Source: Natrinema sp. HArc-T2 (lineage in GTDB: Archaea; Halobacteriota; Halobacteria; Halobacteriales; Natrialbaceae). From it: a stretch of DNA of 64,000 bases. The notes under the pieces are model-generated. The model made no database searches, was not told the origin of the DNA, and saw only the letters and a program-made list of their open reading frames with translations. Shown piece after piece: positions 54,481 through 64,000 of this stretch (position 1 is the first letter of the stretch; every line of letters starts with the position of its first letter). The stretch spans positions 124,001-188,000 of the forward strand of contig NZ_JBGUAZ010000005.1 of NCBI RefSeq assembly GCF_041821085.1. The letters run 5' to 3'. The position numbers and the translations under genes were made by a program.

Positions 54481-55905
54481 ATGATCGACCCAGTTACCGG
54501 CAGTCGGCTACAGTTCGCACTCACGACGATCGTCCACATTATCTTCCCCGTGATGAGTATGGGGCTCGCCCCGTTTCTCGTCTACTTCACGTGGAAGGAG
54601 CTTCGCACCGGGAAGGCCATCTACGAGCAGTTACGTCGGTTCTGGACCCGGATCTTCGCCGTCAGCTTCGTCGTCGGCACCGTGACGGGGATCGTCCTCG
54701 AGTTCGAGTTTGGCACCAACTTCGCGGCGTTTTCGACGACCGCCGGTGAGCTGTTCGGCGGCCCGCTCGCGCTCGAGGGGATGATGGCGTTCATGCTCGA
54801 GGCGACGTTTCTGGGGATTTTCGTCTTCGGCCGCGAGCGCGTCGGGAACGCCCTCTACATGATTTCTGCGGTCGCCGTCGCCCTCGGAACCTGGCTGTCG
54901 GCGGTCTGGATCCTGATCGCCAACTCCTGGATGCAGACCCCACGCGGCTACGAACTGGCCTCTGAGAACGGCCAACCGATCGTCCAGCTGGTCGATCCGA
55001 TCGCGGCCTACGCGAATCCCCGGTTCCCGTGGATGTTCGTCCACATGCAAAACGCCGCCGTCGAATCCGTCGCGTTGTTTATGGCTGGCCTCGGAGCCTA
55101 CTTCGTCTTCAGACACCACGTCTGGGGGTATCCGGTCGAGAACGTCGACTTCTGGGAGACGACGCTCAAGTTCGGCCTCATCGCGCTGTTGATCACCGCG
55201 CCGTTGCAGGTGTTCCACGGCGACCTGTACGCACGCCACGTCTTCGAGACCCAGCCACAGAAGTTCGCCGCGATGGAGGCCGTCTGGGAAACCGACTCCT
55301 ACGTCCCCGAGTACATCGTCGCGTTCCCGACGAGTATCCAAGATCTGCTCGATCCGCGGGCCAAGGAGATCTTCGGTATCGGCATCCCCGGCGGGGCATC
55401 GTGGCTCGCCAGCGGCGGCGACCCACAGGCGACGATTCAGGGCCTCGAGCAGTTCCCCGGTCCCCAGCCGCCCGTCGCGCTCGTCTTCTGGTCGTTCCGG
55501 ATCATGGTCGCACTCGGCTTCTGGTTTATTCTGCTCGCCGTCTGGGGCGGCTACCGCTGGTGGCGAGGTGAGTTGCTCGAGGACGATCTCCTTCACAAGG
55601 CGCTGATGGCCTCGGCGCCGCTTGGCATCCTCGCAGTCGAGTTGGGCTGGGTCGTCACGGAAGTCGGTCGCCAGCCGTGGGTGATTCAGGGCGTCTTGCA
55701 GACGAACGACGCCGTTTCCCCAGGGCTGACGGGTGGCGAGGCGACGATAACGCTCGTCGGGTTCGCAGTCGTCTATCTCGGACTACTCGCGCTCTATACA
55801 TACGTCATCGCTCGTCTCATCCGGGCCGGTCCGCCCGACGGGGAAGACCTCGCGGTGCGAGAGAAACCGGAGACGCCCACCTCGGAGGTAAGCGTCGATG
55901 ACTGA
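54481..55905 (+). CDS. cydA: Cytochrome bd oxidase subunit I
   Basis: The 474-residue membrane protein starts MIDPVTGSRLQFALTTIVHI. H19 is the haem b595 ligand position; the second His is in FPWMFVHMQNAA (b558). The GWVVTEVGRQPWVIQG block is the conserved end. The Q-loop is short. The complex oxidises quinol and reduces O2 without pumping protons. Translation of cydB overlaps by eight bases, so the two form an operon. Confidence 0.94.
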   Translation: MIDPVTGSRLQFALTTIVHIIFPVMSMGLAPFLVYFTWKELRTGKAIYEQLRRFWTRIFAVSFVVGTVTGIVLEFEFGTNFAAFSTTAGELFGGPLALEGMMAFMLEATFLGIFVFGRERVGNALYMISAVAVALGTWLSAVWILIANSWMQTPRGYELASENGQPIVQLVDPIAAYANPRFPWMFVHMQNAAVESVALFMAGLGAYFVFRHHVWGYPVENVDFWETTLKFGLIALLITAPLQVFHGDLYARHVFETQPQKFAAMEAVWETDSYVPEYIVAFPTSIQDLLDPRAKEIFGIGIPGGASWLASGGDPQATIQGLEQFPGPQPPVALVFWSFRIMVALGFWFILLAVWGGYRWWRGELLEDDLLHKALMASAPLGILAVELGWVVTEVGRQPWVIQGVLQTNDAVSPGLTGGEATITLVGFAVVYLGLLALYTYVIARLIRAGPPDGEDLAVREKPETPTSEVSVDD

Positions 55906-56899
55906 CACCGGGACGCTCGCGAGCGGGCCGCTGTTCGGGCTGCCGCTGGCAGACCTGTGGTTCGGTCTGGTGTTTTTCATCTTCGCGATGTTTCTGTTTC
56001 TCGATGGGTTCGACTTTGGGGTCGGTGCACTGTTCGCAACGCGGGCTGCCAACGACGAACGCGAGCAGTTGCTGGCCGCGATCGGACCGTTCTGGGACGG
56101 CAACGAGGTGTGGCTCGTCGTCTTCGGCGGTGCCATGTTCGCGGCCTTTCCGCCCGTCTACGCCAATCTCTTTAGCCGGTACTACCTGCTAATGTTCGCG
56201 ATTTTGGGCGCACTCATCATCCGAGGGCTTGCACCGGAGATGTACGAACAGCGCCACGACGACGCGTGGCAGCGCTGGTGGGGACGCGCGTTCGTCGTCG
56301 GTAGCCTCACCGCCCCGTTCTTTCTTGGGATGTTTACGGCGAACTGGCTCCTCGGTGCGACGGCGATCCTGACGTTGCCGGGTGTCGTCGTCGGACTGGC
56401 TGTCGTCGCACTGACCGTCGTCGACGGCGTAGCCTTCCTTCGATTGAAGACGCGGGGTGACCTGCGTGCCGACCTCCAAACGGACGGCTATCGCGCACTC
56501 GGTGCGTATCTCGTCCTGCTCGTGCTATCACTTGGCACTATCTACGCGACGGCGCCCGACCTGCGACCGGCGTTGCGTTCCATCCCGGTTGTCGGGCTCG
56601 TCGTCGTGACACTCGTCCTCGCCGGCGTCTACGCCGCGGCGACACGGGTGGATCGCTACTACGTCGCGTTTGCAAGCGCCGCCGGGCTCGTCTTCGCGCT
56701 GGTCAGCGTCGTCGCAGGGCTGATGTATCCCGAAATCGATCGCGCCAGCGGACTGACAGTCGAGACGGCCATCGTCTCGACGCTCCCGCTCAATCTCATG
56801 TCCATCGGAGCCGCGATCTTGCTCCCACTCGTCTTCGTCTACTTCGGCGTCCTTTACATCGCGTTCAGCGGGCCAATCGAAGCGGGTGAGTCGTACTGA
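55898..56899 (+). CDS. cydB: Cytochrome bd oxidase subunit II
   Basis: The 333-residue protein starts MTDTGTLASGPLFGLPLADL. The FLDGFDFGVG and GPFWDGNEVWLVVFGGAMFA blocks are the classic CydB motifs. It has about eight to nine helices. It begins inside the end of cydA (eight-base overlap) and its TGA overlaps the next ATG (TGATG), so a three-gene operon is likely. Confidence 0.94.
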   Translation: MTDTGTLASGPLFGLPLADLWFGLVFFIFAMFLFLDGFDFGVGALFATRAANDEREQLLAAIGPFWDGNEVWLVVFGGAMFAAFPPVYANLFSRYYLLMFAILGALIIRGLAPEMYEQRHDDAWQRWWGRAFVVGSLTAPFFLGMFTANWLLGATAILTLPGVVVGLAVVALTVVDGVAFLRLKTRGDLRADLQTDGYRALGAYLVLLVLSLGTIYATAPDLRPALRSIPVVGLVVVTLVLAGVYAAATRVDRYYVAFASAAGLVFALVSVVAGLMYPEIDRASGLTVETAIVSTLPLNLMSIGAAILLPLVFVYFGVLYIAFSGPIEAGESY

Positions 56900-57234
56900 T
56901 GGTGCTCGAGGACGACGACCGCCGTCCCGACGACAGCGACCACCACGTTCGCGACGCGGACACAGCCGATCGATCCGAACGCCGGTCGCCGACCGACTCA
57001 GAAACGTCGCAGTCGTCACCGCCCCGGCTCGGATCTCGGATTTTGGTCACGTGGCTCGAGCTCACCGTCGTCGGCATCCTGGGCGGCATTCTCGGTGTGT
57101 CGATCGGCGGCCCGCCCGGCTTCGTGATCTATCTGCTGACGACCCTACTGACCGTCGCCATCGTCTTTCACAACGTCAACGAACTCGTCAAGGAATGGCT
57201 CCGGACGGAACGGCACGGTCGATCACTCGAATAG
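56899..57234 (+). CDS. Small membrane protein of the cyd operon
   Basis: The 111-residue protein starts MVLEDDDRRPDDSDHHVRDA. The first 45 residues are acidic and hydrophilic. A helical hairpin follows (ILVTWLELTVVGILGGILGV and FVIYLLTTLLTVAIVFHNVN). Its start overlaps the cydB stop (TGATG), so it is translated with cydAB. It could be a third subunit like CydX or CydS, but it is longer than those and has no sequence likeness visible by eye. Confidence 0.75.
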   Translation: MVLEDDDRRPDDSDHHVRDADTADRSERRSPTDSETSQSSPPRLGSRILVTWLELTVVGILGGILGVSIGGPPGFVIYLLTTLLTVAIVFHNVNELVKEWLRTERHGRSLE

Positions 57235-57352
57235 TTCGTCTGTTACGGCTGACGTAGCTGCACACAGCGTGGAGCGACAGAAAAAGTTCGACTGGGGAGA
57301 GCAAGAGCGGTACCTCGGACCGCATACCGGACGACGAGTGTCCGTCCCGGTC

Positions 57353-57487
57353 TCACTCCCGCGTATTACTGAGATTCCGCATCTCTCCCGAACAGTTCGC
57401 ACAGACAGCTTGATGGTGTGCGTTCATTCGTGCTCCACACACCATACATTCGTACAGATTTTTCCGTATCTGTTTAGTTGATCCCAT
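57353..57487 (-). CDS. Zinc-ribbon microprotein (44 aa), rubrerythrin-like type
   Basis: The frame reads MGSTKQIRKNLYECMVCGAR, then MNAHHQAVCANCSGEMRNLS, ending NTRE. Two CxxC pairs are 11 residues apart with HH between them, so a zinc-binding rubrerythrin-like ribbon fills the chain. It is only 44 codons. An AT-rich GTGTTTACG lies 23-31 bases before the ATG. It overlaps an unsupported plus-strand frame. Confidence 0.75.
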   Translation of the reverse strand: MGSTKQIRKNLYECMVCGARMNAHHQAVCANCSGEMRNLSNTRE

Positions 57488-57802
57488 AGGAACCACAGTT
57501 ATAGGACTACGTAAACACAGATAAAGGCTGCGTCAATTGTCCTGTCAGGTTACGTTGACCGCCAGCGGCCACAAGCGGGGTAGTTCGAGCCGACAGCAGG
57601 GCCAGACACGGTATGTCGTGATCTGGAGGGACGGCCCTGCGATCGGTCGCAAGGTGAAACCACGGAAGCCGCCGATCATATTGGAACGTTGATAGCTGCG
57701 AGGGATTATGCTACTGGTCGTGGGACCGACGAGTGACACGGTCTGCTGTCACGAGTTACCATGCAACCGCAGCTCACTGACAGCAGGCCGTACGAGCTAC
57801 CC
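57488..57802. other. Spacer with hairpin and possible gene remnant
   Basis: No intact gene is seen. A 50-codon plus-strand frame from 57584 to the TGA at 57734-57736 has no start codon but an acidic composition, so it may be the end of a decayed gene. The TGA-C-ACGGTCTGCTGT motif follows. Confidence 0.35.
57738..57791. repeat. 14-bp inverted repeat sharing the ACGGTCTGCTGT motif
   Basis: ACGGTCTGCTGTCA at 57738-57751 is inverted as TGACAGCAGGCCGT at 57778-57791, with one mismatch and 26 bases between. The left arm follows TGA-C, like the stop-codon-abutting repeat. It ends 11 bases before the CBS gene start. Confidence 0.7.
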
Positions 57803-58225
57803 ATGCCAGTGCAAAATCTCGCACGAAGCGACATCGTCACCGCCGCGCCAGACGAATCGATTCAGGAACTCGCAACGACGATGCAAGACGAAGGTGTCGG
57901 CTGTGTTGTGATTACCGACGACGGCACGCCGGTCGGGATCGTGACCGATCGCGATCTGGTGGTGCGACTTCTCGCGTCCGGAACCGATCCGAACGAGGTC
58001 CTCGCCGAAGACGTGATGTCGGAAGACCTGTGTACGATCGAAGATCGAGCGGGCTTCTACCACGCCACCGAACTGATGAGCGAACACGGCGTCCGACGGC
58101 TTCCCGTGACGGACTCGGACGGCACTCTGACGGGCATCATCACGATCGACGATCTCAACGAACTCCTCGCGGACGAACAACAGGAGCTCGCGGGTGTCAT
58201 CCGGAAACAGCGACCGCCGTACTGA
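57803..58225 (+). CDS. Tandem CBS-domain protein
   Basis: The 140-residue protein starts MPVQNLARSDIVTAAPDESI. Two CBS repeats are visible (GTPVGIVTDRDLVVRLLA in the first, GTLTGIITIDDLNELLADEQ in the second). This standalone pair often binds AMP, ATP or S-adenosyl ligands. An upstream ATG at 57761 lies inside the inverted repeat and is less likely. The target protein is unknown. Confidence 0.88.
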   Translation: MPVQNLARSDIVTAAPDESIQELATTMQDEGVGCVVITDDGTPVGIVTDRDLVVRLLASGTDPNEVLAEDVMSEDLCTIEDRAGFYHATELMSEHGVRRLPVTDSDGTLTGIITIDDLNELLADEQQELAGVIRKQRPPY

Positions 58226-58294
58226 GTGTGTGTCGTGCTCAGTTGGCTGATTTACCCACCCCAATGACTCCTGCCATACCGGCACATCGGCAGT

Positions 58295-58329
58295 GATATC
58301 GACACCCGTATGGTTCGTGTCGACATATC
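58295..58329. repeat. Inverted repeat after the CBS gene
   Basis: GATATCGACAC at 58295-58305 is inverted at GTGTCGACATATC (58317-58329), with two bulged bases. It lies between the CBS gene and the DUF457-like gene. Terminator or regulatory role is possible. Confidence 0.45.
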
Positions 58330-58377
58330 ATAGTGACCGATATACTCAAAGGGTTGTGTCGCCTGTAATGTAACACA

Positions 58378-59007
58378 ATGATGCTGCCAACGCACGTGCT
58401 CGTCGGGCTGGCGCTTGCACTCCCCGTCGCGGTCGCCGCCCCTGAGCACGCCGACATCACGCTCACGGCAGGGCTACTCGGTGGCCTCATTCCGGATCTG
58501 GATATGTACATCGGCCACCGGAAGACGCTGCACTATCCGGTCTACTACTCGGCACTCGCCGCCGTGGCAGCACCGGTTGCCGTGATCGTCCCAACGACGC
58601 TGACGATCGCCGCAGCGATAGGGCTCCTCGGCGCGGCAGCTCACAGCGTGATGGATGTCTTCGGCGGCGGACTCGAGCTCCGGCCCTGGGAAGCGACCTC
58701 GAGCCGGGCCGTCTACAACCATTACCACGACCGATGGCTCGCGCCGCGGCGGTGGATCCGGTACGACGGCGCACCCGAGGATCTGGTCCTCTCGATCGCC
58801 GTCGCTGGCCCGCTGCTGTTCGCGCTCGAGGGCACGCTCCGCGTGATCGTCGGCGCGGCTGTGGTGGTCGCAATCGTCTATACCGCCGTGCGACGGCTGC
58901 TCCCGGCGATCGCCGAGGTGCTGATCGCGGGCTATCTGCTGCAGGCGATTCCGGACCACATGCTGGCGCGGCTGCCCGCACGGTACATCCCTGATCACAT
59001 CGACTGA
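58378..59007 (+). CDS. DUF457/YdjM-like membrane metal-dependent hydrolase
   Basis: The 209-residue protein starts MMLPTHVLVGLALALPVAVA. The THxxxG opening, then GGLIPDLDMYIGHRKTLHYP (PDxD and HRxxxH), and AAHSVMDVFGG supply the family's His/Asp ligands. About five helices are present. Function in lipid or cell-envelope chemistry is assumed but unknown. Sits upstream of the DUF2238-like gene on the same strand. Confidence 0.8.
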   Translation: MMLPTHVLVGLALALPVAVAAPEHADITLTAGLLGGLIPDLDMYIGHRKTLHYPVYYSALAAVAAPVAVIVPTTLTIAAAIGLLGAAAHSVMDVFGGGLELRPWEATSSRAVYNHYHDRWLAPRRWIRYDGAPEDLVLSIAVAGPLLFALEGTLRVIVGAAVVVAIVYTAVRRLLPAIAEVLIAGYLLQAIPDHMLARLPARYIPDHID

Positions 59008-59093
59008 TCGCCGGCGGCATCGATCGAACGATGCACGGACGTGATTTCTGTCGGAAGTCTTATCAGATCTGGCTGTAATCTGTGAGCAAACAC

Positions 59094-59654
59094 ATGCAGA
59101 CGTCGGTAGCGACAGAGGCCGAACGTGGAATTCGATATTCGCTTCTCGCCGTGGTCGCCGTCGGGTACCGGCGGCGGGACCCGGGAGCGATCGTCAACGC
59201 ACTCATCGCGCTTGTGGCGACGTATCTCCCCGGTCACTTCGAGCGTCGATACGACGTGACCTTTCGACCGTGGCAACGCGTGTATCTCAACAGCGCGATG
59301 CTCACCCACGCCATCGGTATGCTCGGTCCCTACGACGACGTCTGGTGGTGGGATCATATGACACACACCCACTCGGCGACGCTGCTCGGCGGTCTCACCT
59401 TCGCGGCGGCCCGTCGAAACGATCGGGAACCCCACACTCGAGTCATCGGCGTCGTCACCTGCGCCGGCGTCCTGTGGGAGATCGGCGAGTACGTCATCCA
59501 CGCGACGGCGAACCAGCTTGGGTACGAACCGCTACTCGTCTCCTACGGAAAAGTCGACACCGCCCTCGATCTCGTATTCGACCTCGTCGGCGCAGTGTTG
59601 GTGGTCATCCTCGGTGATGCTTTCCTCGAGAACCTGACGGAGGCCGACGAGTAG
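59094..59654 (+). CDS. DUF2238/YjdF-like membrane protein
   Basis: The 186-residue protein starts MQTSVATEAERGIRYSLLAV. It has four to five hydrophobic stretches. DVWWWDHMTHTHSATLLGGL is the His-rich block, and ATCAGVLWEIGEYV-like WEIGEYVIHATANQ gives a conserved Glu. These match YjdF/DUF2238-like proteins. No function is known. A GTG four codons upstream is an alternative. It converges on the SMC-like gene. Confidence 0.65.
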   Translation: MQTSVATEAERGIRYSLLAVVAVGYRRRDPGAIVNALIALVATYLPGHFERRYDVTFRPWQRVYLNSAMLTHAIGMLGPYDDVWWWDHMTHTHSATLLGGLTFAAARRNDREPHTRVIGVVTCAGVLWEIGEYVIHATANQLGYEPLLVSYGKVDTALDLVFDLVGAVLVVILGDAFLENLTEADE

Positions 59655-59681
59655 CGCGTACGCCCCGCAGCGGCGTGATGT

Positions 59682-61631
59682 CTATATCTCCCGCACGTAC
59701 GAATACGAATCCGAGAGCGCTTCGGCGTCCTCACGGAGCAAGGCGACGACGAGACAATCGGCATACTCTTCGAGATACTCGACGAGGGCGGCGATCCGAT
59801 CCGAGTCGATCGCCTCGAGCGAATCGAGCAGCATGAACGGAACGACATCGTAGACATCGTGAACCAGATAGCCGGCGAGTGCAAAGACGAGACCCGTGAC
59901 CTCGCGTTCGCTCTCGGAGAGGTGATCGATAGTGTCCTCGTAGCTCGTTCCGTCCGCGGTTGAGCGGACGATATGCAGATCGAACGTCGTTTTCGTGACC
60001 GTCCGACGACCCTCACGGACCGTCTTCTCGCGGCGGTCGATCCAGATGCGGTCGAGGTTCTCGTACTCGAGTAGCGAGAGAATCGAGTCCATGTGCTCGT
60101 TGAACGCGTCGACGGCGGTTTCCTCGAGCCGGTCGACGCGGGTCCGACACTCGGTGAGTTTTGCGTCGATCGTCTCGCGCCGCTCCTCGAGGTCGTTTTT
60201 GTCTGCGAGTGTGGCCTCGATCTCGTCGATTCGGGTCTGCACCTCGTCACGTTTGGCCTCGAGAGTCTCGCGTTCGAGTTCGAGGCGATTCAGTTCGCGG
60301 TGGGTCTCGATGACGTCGCTATACTTGGCGTTCTCGAACGTTTCGGCGTCTGATTCGAGGTCGTCGATACGAGCTCGCTGCTCGTCGCGTTCGGCTTCGA
60401 GGTCCTCGATGCGTTGCTGTCGGCGCTCGAGATCGTCCTCGATTGCCGAGAGCCGCGTTTCGAGCTCGCCCCGTCGTTGCGACCGCTCGCGAAGCTCCTT
60501 CCGGCGTGTCGTGAGGTCATCGATCTGCGTCTGTAAGTCGCGTCGCTCGTCGAGTTTGTGCTGCCGCAGCGACCGGAGGCGCTCGAGCGTCGACTCGATT
60601 CGGCCGCGGTCGACGCGCGAACCACACGTCCAGCAGACGACGTCGTCGGCGAGCAGTTGCTCGGTGATGTCGCCGTCAGTTTCGGCCTCCGAGTCGGCTG
60701 CTTCCTCGAGAGCGAGGTCGACGCCGTCGTCCCCGAGTCGAGCCTCATTGAATCGGATCACACTCTGGAGTTCGCTGACGGTCGTATCGAGCGACCGCTT
60801 GCGAGTTCGAAGCTCCTGAATCCGTCCCTCGAGTCGGTCCGGCGAGTCGTGCTCGTCGTCGAGGGCGGCCAGTTCCGCCTGCAGGTCGTCGCGTTCGGCC
60901 TCGAGTTCGGCGTAGCTCTCTCGCTCGGTCTCGAGGTCGTACTCGATGGACTCGAGTTCAGTTCGTGCCGCCTGCAGGTCGGCAAACGCCGACTCGATTG
61001 CGTCTTTCCGAGCGTGGCTCGCCTCGATGTCGAGTTCGAACTCGTCGAGGTCGGTTTCGAGGGCGGTGATCCGGTCGGTTATCGACTCGATCTCGTCGTC
61101 GAGGGCGGTTCGTTCTTCTTCGAGCCCGGGGAGTTCAGTTTCGAGCTGTGCGAGTTGCTCGAGCCGGTCGTCGAGGTCGCGTTTTTCGGCCTCGAGGGAT
61201 TCGATTTCGGCCTCGATCTCGTCCGTATCGATCGGTCGCATGATGAGCTCGCGGAGGTCGTCGCCGTTTCTGACGGCGCGGCGTGCTTCGTTGGACTCGA
61301 GTTGGAAGGCAAAGAGATCAGCCAGTTCCGGATCGTCGAGGTAGGGCTCGCCGTCGAAAACGACCTCGCCGTTTCGCCGCTCGAGCACGCGCGTGTACTG
61401 CTGGCCGTCGAGTGTCAGTTCGACTCGACCAGCGTCTGCGTCACCTTTTAGCGAGGGGTGGCGGCTTCCCAGCGCTGCCATGATCGTCTGGAGAAACGAC
61501 GTTCGGTTCGTCGCGTTCCGGCCAGTCAGCACGTTGACGCCAGGAGTGAGTATTACCGATGTACTGTCGATACCGCCGATATTCTCCGCCAGAACGGTAA
61601 TCGAGGAGGAGACTGACGCTGGAGATGACAC
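59682..61631 (-). CDS. Archaea-specific SMC/Rad50-related protein
   Basis: The 649-residue ABC-type ATPase has a Rad50-like layout. Residues 1-130 form the N-lobe; the P-loop position is GRNATNRTSFLQTIM (G37-S45), with N-R in place of the usual G-K. Two long acidic coiled coils (about 130-330, 340-545) flank a zinc hook (CWTC near residue 330). The C-lobe has the signature LSESEREVTGLVFALAGY and Walker B VPFMLLDSLEAID. It is 106 bases downstream of rdfA. In Haloferax the equivalent gene pair is known as rdfA-sph3, tied to rod shape; the role is not clear. Confidence 0.88.
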   Translation of the reverse strand: MSSPASVSSSITVLAENIGGIDSTSVILTPGVNVLTGRNATNRTSFLQTIMAALGSRHPSLKGDADAGRVELTLDGQQYTRVLERRNGEVVFDGEPYLDDPELADLFAFQLESNEARRAVRNGDDLRELIMRPIDTDEIEAEIESLEAEKRDLDDRLEQLAQLETELPGLEEERTALDDEIESITDRITALETDLDEFELDIEASHARKDAIESAFADLQAARTELESIEYDLETERESYAELEAERDDLQAELAALDDEHDSPDRLEGRIQELRTRKRSLDTTVSELQSVIRFNEARLGDDGVDLALEEAADSEAETDGDITEQLLADDVVCWTCGSRVDRGRIESTLERLRSLRQHKLDERRDLQTQIDDLTTRRKELRERSQRRGELETRLSAIEDDLERRQQRIEDLEAERDEQRARIDDLESDAETFENAKYSDVIETHRELNRLELERETLEAKRDEVQTRIDEIEATLADKNDLEERRETIDAKLTECRTRVDRLEETAVDAFNEHMDSILSLLEYENLDRIWIDRREKTVREGRRTVTKTTFDLHIVRSTADGTSYEDTIDHLSESEREVTGLVFALAGYLVHDVYDVVPFMLLDSLEAIDSDRIAALVEYLEEYADCLVVALLREDAEALSDSYSYVREI

Positions 61632-61737
61632 GATCGTTGGTTCTCGCCGGCCAATATAAATGTTATTTGGTTACAGGTACCGCTTGCCGTCTCGGACGGA
61701 TGTCTAGCAGCGAGTTCCGGGAGGAGACCGTCTCATG

Positions 61738-62364
61738 CTACGAGCCGTCGGCACCCTCACAGTCACAGCCACCCTGCTCGAGGAGTGACGCGATCGGGTA
61801 ATCGGCCCCACAGTTGCCACAGATCGTCCGGACGTCGACGAACACCTCGTAGTCTCGCTCCGCGATCTCTCCTGCCTTCCCTAGTTCCTCGAGCGTGGAT
61901 TCGGTGACGACTTGCGTTCGACCGGCGAGTCGCTGGACGGTCTCGGTCTTTCGCTCGAGTCGGTCGTCGGTGTCCGCTTCGGGAAGCGATGCATCGCGGA
62001 CGTCCGTCAGGTACGTATAGATCGTTTGATGCGTGACGAAGTCCGACCTGACCGCATCGATATCGACGCCCGTTCGTTCCAGTTCACGGCGCTTTCTGAC
62101 CGCGTCGGACCGAGACACGTCGTCGTCTGTCAACGTCCGATAGAGTGTTTCGATGTCGGACTCGACCATCGAGCCGCCAGCATCACGGACGGCTGCTCGA
62201 AGGACGGCCCTGTTGAGTTCGGCTGCGAGATCGCGAAGACTCGTTCGCTCCGTCCCGTCGCCGACCCACTTCGCCTCGAGACGGGCCCCCCACGACTCGA
62301 GGTCGTACTCGTCTATCACGCGCTCGACTTTGGTTCGACGGCGGCTACTCGAGTCGTCAGCCAT
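61738..62364 (-). CDS. rdfA: RdfA-type rod-determining factor
   Basis: The 208-residue protein starts MADDSSSRRRTKVERVIDEY. The sequence is helical up to about residue 170, with GARLEAKWVGDGTERTSLRD and LAAELNRAVLRAAVRDAGGS among the conserved-looking segments. The C-terminus has CGNCGADYPIASLL and GGCDCEG, a probable zinc site. It resembles RdfA of Haloferax, which is needed for rod-shaped cells. The SMC-like gene follows in the same orientation, so they likely form an operon. Confidence 0.85.
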   Translation of the reverse strand: MADDSSSRRRTKVERVIDEYDLESWGARLEAKWVGDGTERTSLRDLAAELNRAVLRAAVRDAGGSMVESDIETLYRTLTDDDVSRSDAVRKRRELERTGVDIDAVRSDFVTHQTIYTYLTDVRDASLPEADTDDRLERKTETVQRLAGRTQVVTESTLEELGKAGEIAERDYEVFVDVRTICGNCGADYPIASLLEQGGCDCEGADGS

Positions 62365-62403
62365 ACCGAATGCCAGTGATGCCCATCGTACAAATGTTGT
62401 GGT

Positions 62404-62528
62404 TATAGTAACAACTGAAACTGTTTACGCACTGATCGCATCGTCCGCGGTTCTCGCTCGCGGTGCTCGCTCCGAACCGCGCTTCCCTCGTGCGATCAGG
62501 TGTGCACTGACGTTCAGTGGCTCCTATA
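62404..62528. repeat. MITE-like element, copy B
   Basis: The 125-base element is flanked by 16-base imperfect inverted repeats (TATAGTAACAACTGAA and, inverted, TATAGGAGCCACTGAA; 13 of 16). Inside, CGCGGTTC and GAACCGCG are a perfect 8-base inner stem, and TGATCGCA/TGCGATCA another. It matches copy A at about 86% over 118 bases. No coding frame. It is in the spacer upstream of rdfA, next to the malic enzyme gene. The rest of 62365-62741 shows no gene. Confidence 0.8.
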
Positions 62529-62741
62529 GGTGCCCGTCACAGCCGTTCCGAGCCGGCAAAGCCGAACGAACGGTCGCTGGCCGATGACCCGGTCGAACGG
62601 CGAGACACGCGACGAGCCCCGGTCCAGTCACAGGGCGGTATCGACGCGATCGGAGTTTTGCTGACGCATTTTTCGGTTAGCGGAACATTCGACTACAACC
62701 GTACACTTTTGTCGGTGCAGTGGCGACACACGGGCATACAA

Positions 62742-64000
<1,259 letters not shown>

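Noticed and set aside
57269-57481. 70-codon plus-strand frame
   Set aside because: The opposite strand carries a clear zinc-ribbon microprotein with CxxC pairs.

Overview
The window is a 64 kb stretch of GC-rich chromosome from a halophilic archaeon. The encoded proteins are strongly acidic. Many genes look leaderless, with a TATA-like box about 22-33 bases before the start codon. Archaeal genes are present (TFS, MBF1, RibL, an archaeal-type HMG-CoA synthase, an RdfA-type cell-shape factor). Gene content and dispersed repeats suggest Natrialbaceae (Natrinema/Haloterrigena-like), but that placement is inference. No rRNA, CRISPR array or complete insertion sequence is visible. The first gene lacks its 5' end and the last lacks its 3' end.

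Bases 1-15 kb carry mostly housekeeping genes: a lipoprotein with two HiPIP iron-sulfur domains, AlaX, MBF1, a membrane J-domain protein, a Y-family polymerase with a PCNA-binding tail, a GNAT acetyltransferase fused to a winged helix, TFS, a RAD55/KaiC-like protein, an RFAP-synthase-like GHMP enzyme, IlvD, RibL beside a JAMM protease, a MaoC hotdog protein and a DHH nuclease. From 15-31 kb come MutY, two HTH_10-type regulators, the second GNAT paralogue, an Obg/DRG-like GTPase, a frameshifted membrane protein, gcvT-gcvH, a NYN protein, nhaC coupled to a TRAM-like microprotein, a TatD hydrolase and a large pilin-like surface protein.

Bases 31-43 kb hold HMG-CoA synthase, uspA flanked by inverted repeat copies, a PerM-type permease, gcvPA-gcvPB, PduO, DoxX, tRNA-Val(CAC) with a nearby copy of its 3' end, and a hydrolase-regulator-efflux group. 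Bases 43-52 kb are rich in membrane proteins for ion handling and stress (VIT/CCC1, HdeD, DUF389, TMEM175, P-type ATPase, CNNM-like). Bases 52-59 kb link sulfur chemistry (rhodanese/MBL fusion, TusA) to cytochrome bd oxidase (cydAB plus a small membrane protein). The right end carries rdfA next to an SMC/Rad50-like gene, a MITE-like repeat and a malic enzyme.

The most interesting non-coding signal is a repeat of about 70-75 bp, present in at least three copies (one more is diverged). Its edge carries TGA-N-ACGGTCTGCTGT, so the TGA doubles as the stop codon of uspA and a DUF1684 gene, and a weaker version does so for the J-domain gene. A second family (two MITE-like copies of about 125 bp, 86% identical over 118 bp) sits at 23.5 and 62.4 kb. 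The rdfA/SMC-like pair is the best candidate for a poorly understood protein system. Three microproteins with paired-cysteine (zinc-ribbon-like) motifs, two of them shorter than 60 residues by a wide margin, were read directly from the sequence.
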